A stretch of DNA of 38,633 bases. Source: Ignavibacteriaceae bacterium. Its GTDB lineage: Bacteria > Bacteroidota > Ignavibacteria > Ignavibacteriales > Ignavibacteriaceae. The DNA lies in contig JACAFA010000048.1 in NCBI GenBank assembly GCA_013388525.1, forward strand, positions 1 to 38,633, given 5' to 3'. Position numbers and translations under genes: made by a program. The notes beneath the pieces were generated by a model that made no database searches, had not been told where the DNA came from, and saw nothing but the letters and a program-made list of their open reading frames with translations. Below are positions 8,469-17,573 of the stretch, piece after piece. Numbering within the stretch: the stretch's first letter is position 1; each line of letters begins with the position of its first letter.

Positions 8469-9227
8469 ATGAAAATCGCTTTAGTTCAATATAGTCCTGC
8501 CTGGGAGGATAAAGAGGCAAACAAAAATAAAATCCGGTCCCTTATCAAGGATATTGCAGGAGTTGAATTACTTGTCTTTCCTGAAATGAGTCTTACAGGA
8601 TTCACAATGAAGTCAAAGGAAATGTCAGAAACTATACAGGGAGATTCTTTCAGATATTTTTCTTTAATTGCCAAAGAAAAAAACTCAAACATTTTTGCTG
8701 GAATTATTGAGCGCAGAAAAAATCGTATTTACAATACGCTTATTCATATCAAACCTGATGGGAATCTTGAAAAACTTTACCGGAAGATTCACCCATTTTC
8801 ATACTCCGGAGAGAACGAGCATTATAATGCAGGGACAAAACCTGCTTACACAAAAATTAAAAACTGGAAAATCGGGTTGACTATTTGCTATGATTTACGT
8901 TTTCCGGAACTTTTCAGAAAATATGGAAAGAAAAGAACTCACCTTATTGTCAACATTGCAAACTGGCCCGATACAAGAATTGAGCATTGGCGAACTCTGT
9001 TAAAAGCAAGAGCAATTGAAAATCAGTGTTATGTTGCTGGCGTAAACAGAGTAGGCAAAGATCCAAAACTTAATTACGTTGGTTTCAGTAGTGTCTTTGA
9101 TCCGATGGGAAAAGAAATTGTTGCAGTTGAGAATGAAGAAAAAGTGATTGTGGCAGAACTCGATAAAAATTTTGTAAATGAAGTAAGAGAGAAGTATCCG
9201 TTTCTTGATGACATTAAATTGATTTGA
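8469..9227 (+). CDS. Carbon-nitrogen hydrolase (omega-amidase/nitrilase superfamily)
   Basis: A 252-residue cytoplasmic hydrolase with the Glu-Lys-Cys triad of the nitrilase superfamily: E39 in LLVFPEMSLTGF, K106 in LYRKIHPF and C140 in GLTICYDLRFPEL. The length and the RKIHPFSYSGENEHY stretch fit the YafV/Nit2 omega-amidase group, which hydrolyses alpha-ketoglutaramate and similar amides. The exact substrate is an inference from family only. It is divergent from asd (67-base gap) and its stop lies one base from the stop of the DUF454 gene on the other strand, leaving no room for a separate terminator. Confidence 0.88.
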   Translation: MKIALVQYSPAWEDKEANKNKIRSLIKDIAGVELLVFPEMSLTGFTMKSKEMSETIQGDSFRYFSLIAKEKNSNIFAGIIERRKNRIYNTLIHIKPDGNLEKLYRKIHPFSYSGENEHYNAGTKPAYTKIKNWKIGLTICYDLRFPELFRKYGKKRTHLIVNIANWPDTRIEHWRTLLKARAIENQCYVAGVNRVGKDPKLNYVGFSSVFDPMGKEIVAVENEEKVIVAELDKNFVNEVREKYPFLDDIKLI

Positions 9228-9228
9228 G

Positions 9229-9636
9229 TCAATCCTTTTTCGTTTTTATCATCAGCAGGTGAATGGTTACGCCAATTGCAATCGCAAGCAGCAATAATCT
9301 TACATACCATAATTCAGTGAAAAATATTGCGGAAGCCAAAATCATAATCCAGAGAAAAGTGATGTTGAAAATTTTCGATTTGATTGTTAGCCCGGATTTA
9401 TCCTGATAGTTTTTGATATACATCCCGAGTATTTTATGATTTCTAAGCCACTCGTTTGCTTTCGGGGAACTTTTTATAAAACAGGCTGACGCAAGTATCA
9501 GAAATATTGTAGTAGGAAGAACTGGCAGGAATATTCCAATTACTCCGATAATTACAAGCAGAAAGCCCAAAAAGAGATAAAAGTATTTCGATACCGGTGC
9601 AATTGATTTGACATGAATATTTTGTTCTGATGACAC
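9229..9636 (-). CDS. DUF454 (YbaN-like) small inner-membrane protein
   Basis: A 135-residue protein with about three membrane helices. The signature GVIGIFLPVLPTTIFLILAS followed by CFIKSSP and LRNHKILGMYI is that of the DUF454/YbaN family, whose function is not established. The start is a GTG at 9636, preceded by an AAAGA stretch; no in-frame ATG lies nearby. It converges on the amidase gene, and the 200-base gap upstream (9637-9836) separates it from a divergent thioesterase gene. That gap is very AT-rich and must hold two promoters, but I cannot place them confidently. Confidence 0.82.
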   Translation of the reverse strand: MSSEQNIHVKSIAPVSKYFYLFLGFLLVIIGVIGIFLPVLPTTIFLILASACFIKSSPKANEWLRNHKILGMYIKNYQDKSGLTIKSKIFNITFLWIMILASAIFFTELWYVRLLLLAIAIGVTIHLLMIKTKKD

Positions 9637-9836
9637 TCTTTGATTCTTATTGTCTATTATGAAATAAAATAAATTTTTAAATGACCATATATTTCTGAGA
9701 ATGATGCTTTGAAATTTAGAAATTAATCCTGTCGAAACTTATATTTCAATATAATAAAATTAAATTTTTAGTAAGACACTGGCATTTTTGCTTGTCTTGA
9801 GAGAAAAAACTAACAGAACAAAAATATTCAATAAAT

Positions 9837-10250
9837 ATGTTTACAATAAAAAGAAAAATTAACTTTTACGATTGCGATCCTGCAGGCATTTTATTTTATG
9901 CAAAACTTTTTGAAATCAGTCACTCTGTTTATGAAGAGATGATAAACAGTTTCAACCTCAAAAAAAATTATTGGATAAACGATGAATTTGTTGTTCCAAT
10001 CATAAAAACTGACGGGGCATATTTCAAACCACTCAGAGCGGGAGAAACTTTAACAATCAATCTTACCGTAACACTAAGAAAAGAAAATTCATTCGAGTTA
10101 ACTTATGAGTGGATTGACAAAACAGGCGAGCTTGCAGCCAAAGCGCGGACAGTTCACGTTTTTGTTGATAAAAAAAGATGGGTGAAAATTCCCATTTATG
10201 ATGAGATAGTAAAAGGTCTGGAGTCTCATCAAAGAGATGTTAATCTGTAA
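9837..10250 (+). CDS. Hotdog-fold acyl-CoA thioesterase, probable DHNA-CoA hydrolase
   Basis: A 137-residue member of the 4-hydroxybenzoyl-CoA thioesterase family. The N-terminal FYDCDPAGILFYAKLFEISH has the family active-site aspartate (D14) and the DPAG turn at the start of the central helix. It sits at the end of the menaquinone cluster and its 3' end overlaps the end of menE on the other strand by 22 bases. Because MenB makes DHNA-CoA and MenA uses free DHNA, a thioesterase is required and is otherwise missing from the cluster, so a MenI-like role is the best inference. A general acyl-CoA or YbgC-like thioesterase remains possible. I withhold the symbol because hotdog enzymes are hard to assign by sequence. 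Confidence 0.75.
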   Translation: MFTIKRKINFYDCDPAGILFYAKLFEISHSVYEEMINSFNLKKNYWINDEFVVPIIKTDGAYFKPLRAGETLTINLTVTLRKENSFELTYEWIDKTGELAAKARTVHVFVDKKRWVKIPIYDEIVKGLESHQRDVNL

Positions 10251-11692
10251 CGTTTAATCAGCTTATCTTTTTCTGTTTTACCGAGTTCGGTTTTTGGAAG
10301 CTTATCTTCAAAAAAAATCTTTTTGGGGATTTTATAACCAGAAATTTTGTCCGTTAAAAATGTTTTAATGTCATCATAAGATAGTTCATGTGAATTGACT
10401 TTCTTAACAACTGCAGCAGCGATAATCTCTCCCCATTCTTTATCTTTTAATGGAAACACTGCAGCTTCTGCAATAAGGGGATGTTTAAGCAGAGCTTTCT
10501 CAACTTCAATCGGATTAACATTTTCTCCCCCTGTTGAAATCAGAAAATTTTTTCTTCCTTCAACAAACAAATATCCATCTTCATCCAGATAACCGATATC
10601 ACCTGTGTGATAAAATCCGTCTTTGAGGACTTGTTTTGTTTCATCTTCATTGAGATAACCCGACATCAAAGCATTAGAGCGAATAATAATTTCACCTATC
10701 TCGAAAGGCTTTAAATCGTTTCCTTCACTATCAAAAATAAATATTTCATTTGTCGGTATTGCTCTGCCAGCTGAATTTGGTTTGATTATAATCTCGTCTT
10801 TCAACAATGCCGTAACAAAAGATGAAGTTTCAGTTGATCCGTAAACAATATTAACAGGCCAGCCAAGTTCATAGGCTTTTCTGACAAGTTCGTAGTCTGA
10901 AAATCCACCACCGATTAAACAATTCTTTAACTCCGGATTTGGATTTATTCCTTCATCAATTAATTTTTTTAATTGAGCAGCAACGAGTGAAATAAAAGTT
11001 GGCTGCCATTTCATTATTGCGTCTTTTAAGTTTGTAGTGGAAAGTGAATCAGGAATTATTAATGGTATTCCGAAAAGAATTGCTCTGGAGATGATTGAAA
11101 ATCCACCAACATGATAAAATGGAAGACTTGCCAGCCAGCGATCACTACGTGTGTATCGTAAAAGCTGGTTGCCGTTTAAAGCACTATTATACAGGCTGTT
11201 AAACGAAAGTATAATCCCTTTACATTTGGAAGAAGAACCAGACGTGAAAATAATTACAGCAGGATCGTTTACACTTAATTCATCTTTCCCTGAAAAAGTA
11301 TTCTCGTTGATTACATCAAAAGGTAATTCGATAATTTTTATTGATTTACTATTTAAGCTGTTATGAAACTCTCTTGTTACTAATGCAGAAGTGCAACCTG
11401 CCAAAGTAATTTGTTCTTCAATCTCTGATTGGTTCAACTTAATATTGATGGGAACAGGAACAGCAGAAATCTGCCAGAGAGCTAAAACATTTATCACAAA
11501 ATCAACACTATTGTTACTAATAATTGCTACTCTTTGCTTTGAAGAAATATTTTTACTCTTTAGATACATTGCAGTGCTCAATACTTTTTTCCTGAGTTCA
11601 TCGAAAGTATAAGTGATTGAAGATGAAACAATCGCTTTGGCTGATGGGTCTTGTTTCAGGATAAGAAACTTTTCCGGGTTCAGATGCTTCAT
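10229..11692 (-). CDS. menE: o-Succinylbenzoate-CoA ligase
   Basis: A 487-residue adenylate-forming enzyme that activates o-succinylbenzoate with ATP and CoA. The phosphate-binding loop is IIFTSGSSSKCKGI (about 147-160), a looser version of the usual TSGTTGxPKG: the proline is absent but lysine 158 is kept. Further motifs are YGSTETSSF, GFYHTGDIGYLDEDGYLFV, the hinge GRKNFLISTGGENVNPIEVE, and the C-terminal LPKTELGKTEKDKL with the catalytic lysine. The start lies 4 bases after the menA stop, so the two are translationally close. It is the last gene of the men operon and converges on the thioesterase. The assignment to menE rather than another acyl-CoA ligase rests on operon position. Confidence 0.9.
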   Translation of the reverse strand: MKHLNPEKFLILKQDPSAKAIVSSSITYTFDELRKKVLSTAMYLKSKNISSKQRVAIISNNSVDFVINVLALWQISAVPVPINIKLNQSEIEEQITLAGCTSALVTREFHNSLNSKSIKIIELPFDVINENTFSGKDELSVNDPAVIIFTSGSSSKCKGIILSFNSLYNSALNGNQLLRYTRSDRWLASLPFYHVGGFSIISRAILFGIPLIIPDSLSTTNLKDAIMKWQPTFISLVAAQLKKLIDEGINPNPELKNCLIGGGFSDYELVRKAYELGWPVNIVYGSTETSSFVTALLKDEIIIKPNSAGRAIPTNEIFIFDSEGNDLKPFEIGEIIIRSNALMSGYLNEDETKQVLKDGFYHTGDIGYLDEDGYLFVEGRKNFLISTGGENVNPIEVEKALLKHPLIAEAAVFPLKDKEWGEIIAAAVVKKVNSHELSYDDIKTFLTDKISGYKIPKKIFFEDKLPKTELGKTEKDKLIKRYRLTSL

Positions 11693-11696
11693 GGAT

Positions 11697-12584
11697 TTAC
11701 CGGAGAATTATTCCAATTGAAAAAAGCAATCCGAAAATTCCTGCAAACTTTGCGGAAAGTTCCAGTGTTTTGTTGAGTGCTTCGCCATTCAAAGTGTAAA
11801 GCATCTTTATGAGAGTAATGGCAAGCGGTATTGTTACAAATGGCAGCAAAATCCAGAGACTAAAATTAAAATGAAAATGTAATACCAAAGTTGTAACATA
11901 TGAGATAATAACAAGTGAAATAAATTGCCAGCGGGTAAAATTATTTCCCATCAAAACAGCGAGAGTTTTTTTATTTGCCTCGCGATCCTCTTCGATGTCA
12001 CGAAAATTATTTACAACAAGAATATTAGTAATCAGTGTTCCAACAGGAATTGAAACCAGAAAAGAAATCACAGAAATTTCCTGAGTGTGAAGATAGAATG
12101 TTCCCATTGTTCCGATAATGCCGAAGAAAATAAAAACAAAAATATCGCCGAGTCCATTGTACGCAAGAGGGAATGGACCTGCTGTATAAATTATTCCGGC
12201 AAAGATTGAAAAAATTCCTACCCAGAGAATTAAAATTCCAACAGAATAAACAAGATAGAGACCTATTAAAAATGTAATCCCGAAAACCAGAATAATTGCG
12301 ATTTTCATTTCTTTAACTGAAATCAATCCCGACGCAAGTACTCTTTGCGGTCCTTTTCGTTTTATGGTATCTGATCCTTTTAAATAATCATAAAGATCGT
12401 TTGTAAAGTTTGTTCCGATTTGGATAAGGATCGAGCAGAGTAGTGCAACAATTGAATACGGCAGAAAAAATTTTTTTATTGAGATAGCAAGAGCAGAACC
12501 AACCATCACAGGAACAACTGCAGCAAGCAGAGTTTTTGGTCGGCTTGCGAGAAGCCAGGAATTGAGTTTTGATTTATCATTCAT
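11697..12584 (-). CDS. menA: 1,4-Dihydroxy-2-naphthoate polyprenyltransferase
   Basis: A 295-residue, multi-helix UbiA-superfamily prenyltransferase that joins DHNA to a polyprenyl chain in the membrane. The first aspartate-rich motif is NFTNDLYDYLKGSD, followed by TIKRKGPQRVL as usual in MenA. The second is NNFRDIEEDREANKKTLAVL. The N-terminal SWLLASRPKTLLAAVVPVMVG is also typical. It lies directly before menE (4-base gap) and after a 111-base gap from menB that contains an inverted-repeat element. In many Bacteroidota menA is separate from the other men genes; here it is inside the cluster. Confidence 0.94.
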   Translation of the reverse strand: MNDKSKLNSWLLASRPKTLLAAVVPVMVGSALAISIKKFFLPYSIVALLCSILIQIGTNFTNDLYDYLKGSDTIKRKGPQRVLASGLISVKEMKIAIILVFGITFLIGLYLVYSVGILILWVGIFSIFAGIIYTAGPFPLAYNGLGDIFVFIFFGIIGTMGTFYLHTQEISVISFLVSIPVGTLITNILVVNNFRDIEEDREANKKTLAVLMGNNFTRWQFISLVIISYVTTLVLHFHFNFSLWILLPFVTIPLAITLIKMLYTLNGEALNKTLELSAKFAGIFGLLFSIGIILR

Positions 12585-12603
12585 ATTTTTGTCATAAAAG
12601 TAC

Positions 12604-12684
12604 TGTCATTGCGAGCAGAGTGAAGCAATCTCAGTTTAAATTCATGATTAAGGAATGCTTCGTCGTAAATTCTTCGCAATGACA
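12604..12684. repeat. 81-bp imperfect palindromic element between menB and menA
   Basis: The outer arms TGTCATTGCGA (12604-12614) and TCGCAATGACA (12674-12684) are exact inverted repeats of 11 bp. Inner arms GAAGCA (12622-12627) and TGCTTC (12656-12661) extend the symmetry. The pattern CATTGCGAG...GAAGCAATCTC is one I recognise from small dispersed palindromic repeats in several bacterial phyla. It carries no open frame. It sits in the only sizeable gap inside the men operon and could be transcribed as a hairpin between menB and menA. Only one copy is visible in this window, so dispersal is inferred. Confidence 0.65.
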
Positions 12685-12695
12685 ATTCTTAATAT

Positions 12696-13529
12696 TCACG
12701 GTAATTTTGGAAATTTTTTAAAGTCAGGTTTTCTTTTTTCAAGATAAGCTTTCTTACCCTCCTGTGCTTCCTCACTCATATAGTAAAGAAGAGTTGCGTT
12801 ACCTGCCAATTCCTGAATTCCTGCTTGTCCATCAAGATCAGCGTTGAATGCAGATTTGAGAACTCTGATTGCCATCGGACTATGCTGCAGAATTTCTTTT
12901 GCCCATTTTATTCCTTCTGCTTCAAGTTTATCAACAGGAACAACTTTATTTACCAATCCCATTTGAAAAGCTTCATCAGCATTGTATTGACGGCATAGAT
13001 ACCAGATTTCCCGTGCTTTCTTTTGTCCAACAATACTTGCGAGAAAGCTGGAACCAAATCCTCCGTCAAAACTTCCAACCTTTGGTCCTGTTTGCCCAAA
13101 GATTGCATTATCGGCAGCGATAGTTAAATCACAAATTACATGAAGAACGTGTCCGCCACCTATTGCATAGCCGGCAACAAGTGCGATAACAACTTTGGGA
13201 ATGCTTCTGATTAATTTCTGAAGATCGAGAACATTTAGTCTCGGAACACCATCTTTACCAACATATCCTTTATCGCCTCTTATTCTTTGATCGCCACCTG
13301 AGCAAAATGCGTACTTGCCATCTTTTGCAGGACCGGCACCTGTTAACAAAATCACTCCGATACTCTGGTCTTCTCTCGCATCTGTAAATGCATCATACAT
13401 CTCAATTACTGTTTCAGGACGGAAAGCGTTTCTTACTTCCGGACGATTTATTGTAATCTTTGCAATGCCATCCTGTTTTTCATAAATAATGTCTGTATAA
13501 TCTTTAACTTTAATCCATTTTGAACTCAT
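12696..13529 (-). CDS. menB: 1,4-Dihydroxy-2-naphthoyl-CoA synthase
   Basis: A 277-residue crotonase-fold enzyme that cyclises o-succinylbenzoyl-CoA to DHNA-CoA. Near-diagnostic features are [11 protein letters not shown] (75-85), the oxyanion-hole segment [12 protein letters not shown] (119-130) and [15 protein letters not shown] (145-159). The QTGPK segment is that of the bicarbonate-dependent type I MenB enzymes such as the E. coli one. The C-terminal [16 protein letters not shown] also matches. It lies 51 bases after menH and is separated from menA by the inverted-repeat element. This is the most certain assignment in the cluster. Confidence 0.97.
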   Translation of the reverse strand: MSSKWIKVKDYTDIIYEKQDGIAKITINRPEVRNAFRPETVIEMYDAFTDAREDQSIGVILLTGAGPAKDGKYAFCSGGDQRIRGDKGYVGKDGVPRLNVLDLQKLIRSIPKVVIALVAGYAIGGGHVLHVICDLTIAADNAIFGQTGPKVGSFDGGFGSSFLASIVGQKKAREIWYLCRQYNADEAFQMGLVNKVVPVDKLEAEGIKWAKEILQHSPMAIRVLKSAFNADLDGQAGIQELAGNATLLYYMSEEAQEGKKAYLEKRKPDFKKFPKLP

Positions 13530-13580
13530 AATAAATCCTCAGTTGATTGGTGGGACAAAAATAATAGAAAAGTAGTTCAG

Positions 13581-14402
13581 TTAGAACCGGCTCAAAAAAC
13601 CGTTGACTGCTTCAATAAATTTTTTAGGTTCTTCAAGATGAGTATTGTGTCCTGCAGTTGAAATTATTTTGTGTTTTGCCGAAGGAATTACTTTTTTAAG
13701 ATTTTGATTTATTTGAGTGAACTTATCATCAAGTCCTCCTGTTATAAGAATAGTTGGAATTTTCAATTTAATTAGTTCAGCTCCGAGATATGGCATCACT
13801 CCTGTTCCAAATCCTCTAAGCGAATTAGCCAAACCTGTTTTAGAATTTTTGGATTTTGCCTCTTTGATATGCTTTAATCTGTCATTTGAAAATCTTCTTA
13901 GTGTTCCGAATAATTCCTGGTCGATCCACATAGCTGCAAAATCTTCAAGAGTGTTGCCCTCAATATAATTGGCGAGCTCATCATCACTGTTTTTTCTGGC
14001 AGCCCTTTCTTTTTCATTTTTAAAACCTGCAGATGCACTTTCAAGAATTAATCCTTTAACTAATTCCGGTTTTGCGACTGCAAAATTTAATGCGGCTCTT
14101 CCACCCATCGAATAACCACAGAGAATTATTTCTTTTAATCTGAAATGATTAACTACCTGTTCAATCTGATTGACAATAGAACCGGCTGTATAATAATTAA
14201 CAGATGTTGGAGAGCTGCTTTTACCATGTCCGATTAAATCAAGAGCAATTTTGTTGAAACGTTTATCAATTTTCTGAATGACATCATTCCAGTCATTAAG
14301 TGAACCTGTAAAGCCATGAAGAAACAAAATAGTTTTCTTTGAAGGATCAAATTCTGAAAGATGTTCAAAATTAAGTTTTATACTTTCGTATTGAATAATC
14401 AT
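13581..14402 (-). CDS. menH: SHCHC synthase (MenH-type alpha/beta hydrolase)
   Basis: A 273-residue alpha/beta-hydrolase. It has FLHGFTGSLNDW near the N-terminus, the nucleophile S98 in LCGYSMGGR, a probable acid D225 in TGGLDDKF and H252 in TAGHNTHLEEP. MenH eliminates pyruvate from SEPHCHC to give SHCHC, the step after MenD. The start codon overlaps the menD stop (ATGA at 14399-14402), so the two are translationally coupled. The residues fit MenH, and the position between menD and menB makes the assignment strong although the fold alone is generic. Confidence 0.9.
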   Translation of the reverse strand: MIIQYESIKLNFEHLSEFDPSKKTILFLHGFTGSLNDWNDVIQKIDKRFNKIALDLIGHGKSSSPTSVNYYTAGSIVNQIEQVVNHFRLKEIILCGYSMGGRAALNFAVAKPELVKGLILESASAGFKNEKERAARKNSDDELANYIEGNTLEDFAAMWIDQELFGTLRRFSNDRLKHIKEAKSKNSKTGLANSLRGFGTGVMPYLGAELIKLKIPTILITGGLDDKFTQINQNLKKVIPSAKHKIISTAGHNTHLEEPKKFIEAVNGFLSRF

Positions 14403-16180
14403 ATCGGAAACTCTTTATTTAACTTATTTGTTACTTCTTTAAAATACTTATTTCGAAGTTCAACTGAAGCTGCTGCATTAGTCTGTACTTCAAAAACTGA
14501 TGTTATCTTTTTGTTAAGACTATGATTGAGATGGCGCATCAGTTTACTACGGTTTTGAATTAGCTGGTAATTAACTCCGAATGATTTTATAATTCCTTCA
14601 AGCTCAAGATTGTGTGGCGTTATAAAATATTCCCGGAACTTTTTTATTTTTTCAGCAATAGGGAGAGATTCGAAAATCCCTCCGCCATTATTATTAATTA
14701 GGAAGATGCAGAGAGGAATTGAATACTTTACTGCTGATGCGAGTGCATTCAAATCATGAAGAAAAGAAAGATCTCCTGTTATTAAAACTGTTGGTTTTTT
14801 ACTTGCTGCAATTCCTAATGCAGTGGAAGTTATACCATCAATACCGCTTGCACCCCTGTTAAAGTAAACAGCAAGTTTCTTTGAGTTTACAATTCCAAAA
14901 TTGTCGAAGTCTCTTACGGGTGAACTATTTCCAATGAATATATTACTGCCGGCAGGAACGAATTTCATAACTTCATTTATTATCGAAAGCTCATTCGGGA
15001 ATTTTGCTCTGCCAAGAATTTTTAATTTGATTTTTTCGCTGAGCTCTTCAGCGTTAATAAAATCCTTCATCCAATCTGATTTATGGCGAGTAATTTTTTT
15101 TGCTTTCAGATCTGTTATCAATCTGTCACAAAACATTATTGGCTCAAACCCAAGTATTGCTCTCGCATTTCTTGTCGGATCAAATTTATCACTGTAAGAA
15201 TTGATGAGGTATCTGGCTGCGCTTGTTCCTTCAAGGAAACTTTCAATAATTGAGGAGGTTGGTGTTCTTCCGAACTGGATTATAATATCCGGATTATGCT
15301 CTTCAATAAAACGCTCTGATTTAAGAATCGAATTAAAATTAGTAATTACAGATTTATCATTTTTGGAAATTGCGGATCTTAATTGTGAGAGTCCGTCAGC
15401 AAAAATCGGATAGCCGAGCAAAGTAGAAAGTTTTTTAATTCTTCTGACAACATCCCGATCATATTCCATTGGACCTGCAATGATAATTCCTTTTTCAGTA
15501 CTAACTAAATCATCGGATAATTTCTCAATTGATTTAACCAAACCATTACCTGCATTGTGATGCTGGAGTTTATTTCCAATACTTCTCTGGGGTTTTAGAT
15601 GAAACATTTTCTTGTTTATCTCATCTGTATAAGAGAAAGGTTCAAGCGGTTTTCTAAAAGGAAAATTAAGATGAACAGGACCTCTATCCTCAATAAGGCT
15701 GATACGAAAAGCTTTAATTGCTACTTTCTGCAAATAATAAAAACCGACATTACTAACTGATGGTAAACCTAAATCTCTGAACCATCGTATATGATTCTTA
15801 AAAATATTATGCTGATTAATTGTCTGGTTTGCACCTGTGCCAATAAGTTCAGGCGGACGGTCGGCTGTGCAGATTATCAATGGTGTTCGCTGCTGATAAG
15901 CTTCAATTATTGCCGGATATAACTCAGCTACAGCAGTGCCTGATGTTGTAACAACAAGAACTGGTTTGTTTGTTGACTTAGCTAATCCAAGCGCAAAGAA
16001 CCCTGAACTTCTTTCATCAGTATGTATGTAGGATTTTATTTTCCGGTTTCGTGATAACGCATACGTTAATGGTGTGCTTCGTGAACCCGGTGAAATACAG
16101 GCATTCTGAACACCGAATGCAACTAGCTGGTCAATAAAAATTTTCGACCAGAGAATGTTTCTGTTAACTTTTATTTTCAT
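14399..16180 (-). CDS. menD: SEPHCHC synthase (ThDP enzyme)
   Basis: A 593-residue thiamine-diphosphate enzyme joining isochorismate with 2-oxoglutarate. The N-terminal domain has CISPGSRSTPLTYAL (28-42) and HTDERSSGFFALG with E56, the likely ThDP-activating glutamate. The ThDP/Mg site is TGDLSFLHDLNAL followed by INNNGGGIF. The length is normal for MenD (550-600). Its start overlaps the menF end by 17 bases and its stop overlaps the menH start by 4, so the three are read as a coupled unit. Confidence 0.95.
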   Translation of the reverse strand: MKIKVNRNILWSKIFIDQLVAFGVQNACISPGSRSTPLTYALSRNRKIKSYIHTDERSSGFFALGLAKSTNKPVLVVTTSGTAVAELYPAIIEAYQQRTPLIICTADRPPELIGTGANQTINQHNIFKNHIRWFRDLGLPSVSNVGFYYLQKVAIKAFRISLIEDRGPVHLNFPFRKPLEPFSYTDEINKKMFHLKPQRSIGNKLQHHNAGNGLVKSIEKLSDDLVSTEKGIIIAGPMEYDRDVVRRIKKLSTLLGYPIFADGLSQLRSAISKNDKSVITNFNSILKSERFIEEHNPDIIIQFGRTPTSSIIESFLEGTSAARYLINSYSDKFDPTRNARAILGFEPIMFCDRLITDLKAKKITRHKSDWMKDFINAEELSEKIKLKILGRAKFPNELSIINEVMKFVPAGSNIFIGNSSPVRDFDNFGIVNSKKLAVYFNRGASGIDGITSTALGIAASKKPTVLITGDLSFLHDLNALASAVKYSIPLCIFLINNNGGGIFESLPIAEKIKKFREYFITPHNLELEGIIKSFGVNYQLIQNRSKLMRHLNHSLNKKITSVFEVQTNAAASVELRNKYFKEVTNKLNKEFPI

Positions 16181-17573
16181 TGATAAATAAAGATAGTATT
16201 GTGTTTAACTTTAAATTTGTTTCTAGAAATTCATCTTCAGGATCAGAATTCTTTACCAGGCCTGCACCTGCAAATGCAGTAATCAGATTGTCCTTAAATA
16301 GTGCAGAACGTATTGAAACGGCAAGTTCACAATTTCCTTCGAAGTCTATGAATCCAACGATTCCTGAATATAAACCGCGGTCGTGCGATTCCAGTTTCCG
16401 GATTAAATTCATTGCAGATTCTTTCGGAACACCACAAACCGCAGGAGTAGGGAATAATGCATCAATCATCTCAAATAAATTTTCTTTTGAATTAAGCTCA
16501 GCAGAAATTCTTGTAATCAGATGCTGAATATTATCCAGCTTTCTGATTTGTTTCTCCTCAATAATTCGGACATTATCTGAATATTTAATAAGAATATCTG
16601 AAATAAAATCACTGACGAATAAATGTTCCTGGTGATTTTTTTTACTTGTCTTTAAGGAATTTTCGAACTCATAATCTGATTCTGATTTTTCACCTCTTGG
16701 TGCAGAACCAGCAACAGACTCGACTTCAGCAATGTTGTTCAATACTTTCAGAAACATTTCAGGTGATGATCCAAAAAAAACAGAATCAAATTTTTTTATG
16801 AAAAATAAATAACAATCCGGGAACCGGTCAAAAAGTTCATTCAGAATTTTACCCCAGTTGATGGCACTGTCTGCTTTGAAACTCAACGCGCGGGATAGTA
16901 CTAATTTATCAACGCCTCCATTGTTTAATTCATTTAATGATTGCAGTACTAAATCCTTCCACGTTTTTATTCCATTTTCATTTGATTCAAACTGAATATT
17001 GGTTTTTTCAATCGAAGACTGAATTGAATATATATTTATTTCTTCCAGCCACGTTAAAAAATAAAATAATTTATCAGCTGTGCTATTAGTTTTATTTTCT
17101 TCTTCGTCAATAAAATTGTAAAAAACAAATACTTCATCATTTTGAAATGAAAAAATAAATTCGGGAATGTAAAGTCGCAGAGTTTCAAATTCATTCCAAA
17201 GTCTGGATGACTTCATCGAATCGAACTTTGCTGAACAACATAGAACCGATGCTCTAAATATTTTTTTCTCATTCCAATTATTGACAAAGTTATTCTTCCA
17301 GTAATTAAAATTATCAACAAGCGAAGCAAAATTTTTCATTTGTCCGATTGCAATTTCCAGTGCTGAGTTTATTCCGATAATAGTCTGACGATTATTAGGT
17401 GTCCGGAAGAAAAATATTTCTTCATAATTTTGCTTTAAATGATCAATTAACCGGAGAGCATCAAAATGTTCTAAATGGAAAGCAAAACTTATTAACCGTT
17501 GTTTATTCTTATCACCTAAAGAATTGATGAAGGAATTAAATTCGTTTAATATTTGCTCCGGATTAATTTTCAT
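16164..17573 (-). CDS. menF: Isochorismate synthase
   Basis: A 469-residue chorismate-binding enzyme making isochorismate, the entry step of menaquinone synthesis. The conserved C-terminal domain has GGVDKLVLSRAL with the probable general base K223, SVAGSAPRGE, KNHQEHLFV, HLITRISAEL, FPTPAVCGVPKESAM, and HDRGLYSGIVGF near the magnesium-binding end. The N-terminal 200 residues are divergent, as usual in the family. Its ATG overlaps the rsgA stop (TGA at 17573-17575), so it is coupled to rsgA upstream. Salicylate or siderophore synthases share the fold, but menD follows directly. Confidence 0.94.
   Translation of the reverse strand: MKINPEQILNEFNSFINSLGDKNKQRLISFAFHLEHFDALRLIDHLKQNYEEIFFFRTPNNRQTIIGINSALEIAIGQMKNFASLVDNFNYWKNNFVNNWNEKKIFRASVLCCSAKFDSMKSSRLWNEFETLRLYIPEFIFSFQNDEVFVFYNFIDEEENKTNSTADKLFYFLTWLEEINIYSIQSSIEKTNIQFESNENGIKTWKDLVLQSLNELNNGGVDKLVLSRALSFKADSAINWGKILNELFDRFPDCYLFFIKKFDSVFFGSSPEMFLKVLNNIAEVESVAGSAPRGEKSESDYEFENSLKTSKKNHQEHLFVSDFISDILIKYSDNVRIIEEKQIRKLDNIQHLITRISAELNSKENLFEMIDALFPTPAVCGVPKESAMNLIRKLESHDRGLYSGIVGFIDFEGNCELAVSIRSALFKDNLITAFAGAGLVKNSDPEDEFLETNLKLNTILSLFINENKS

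Noticed and set aside
9780..9793. TGGCA...GCT resembling a sigma-54 promoter upstream of the thioesterase
   Set aside because: The GG and GC are about 9 bases apart instead of 12, so sigma-54 would not fit.
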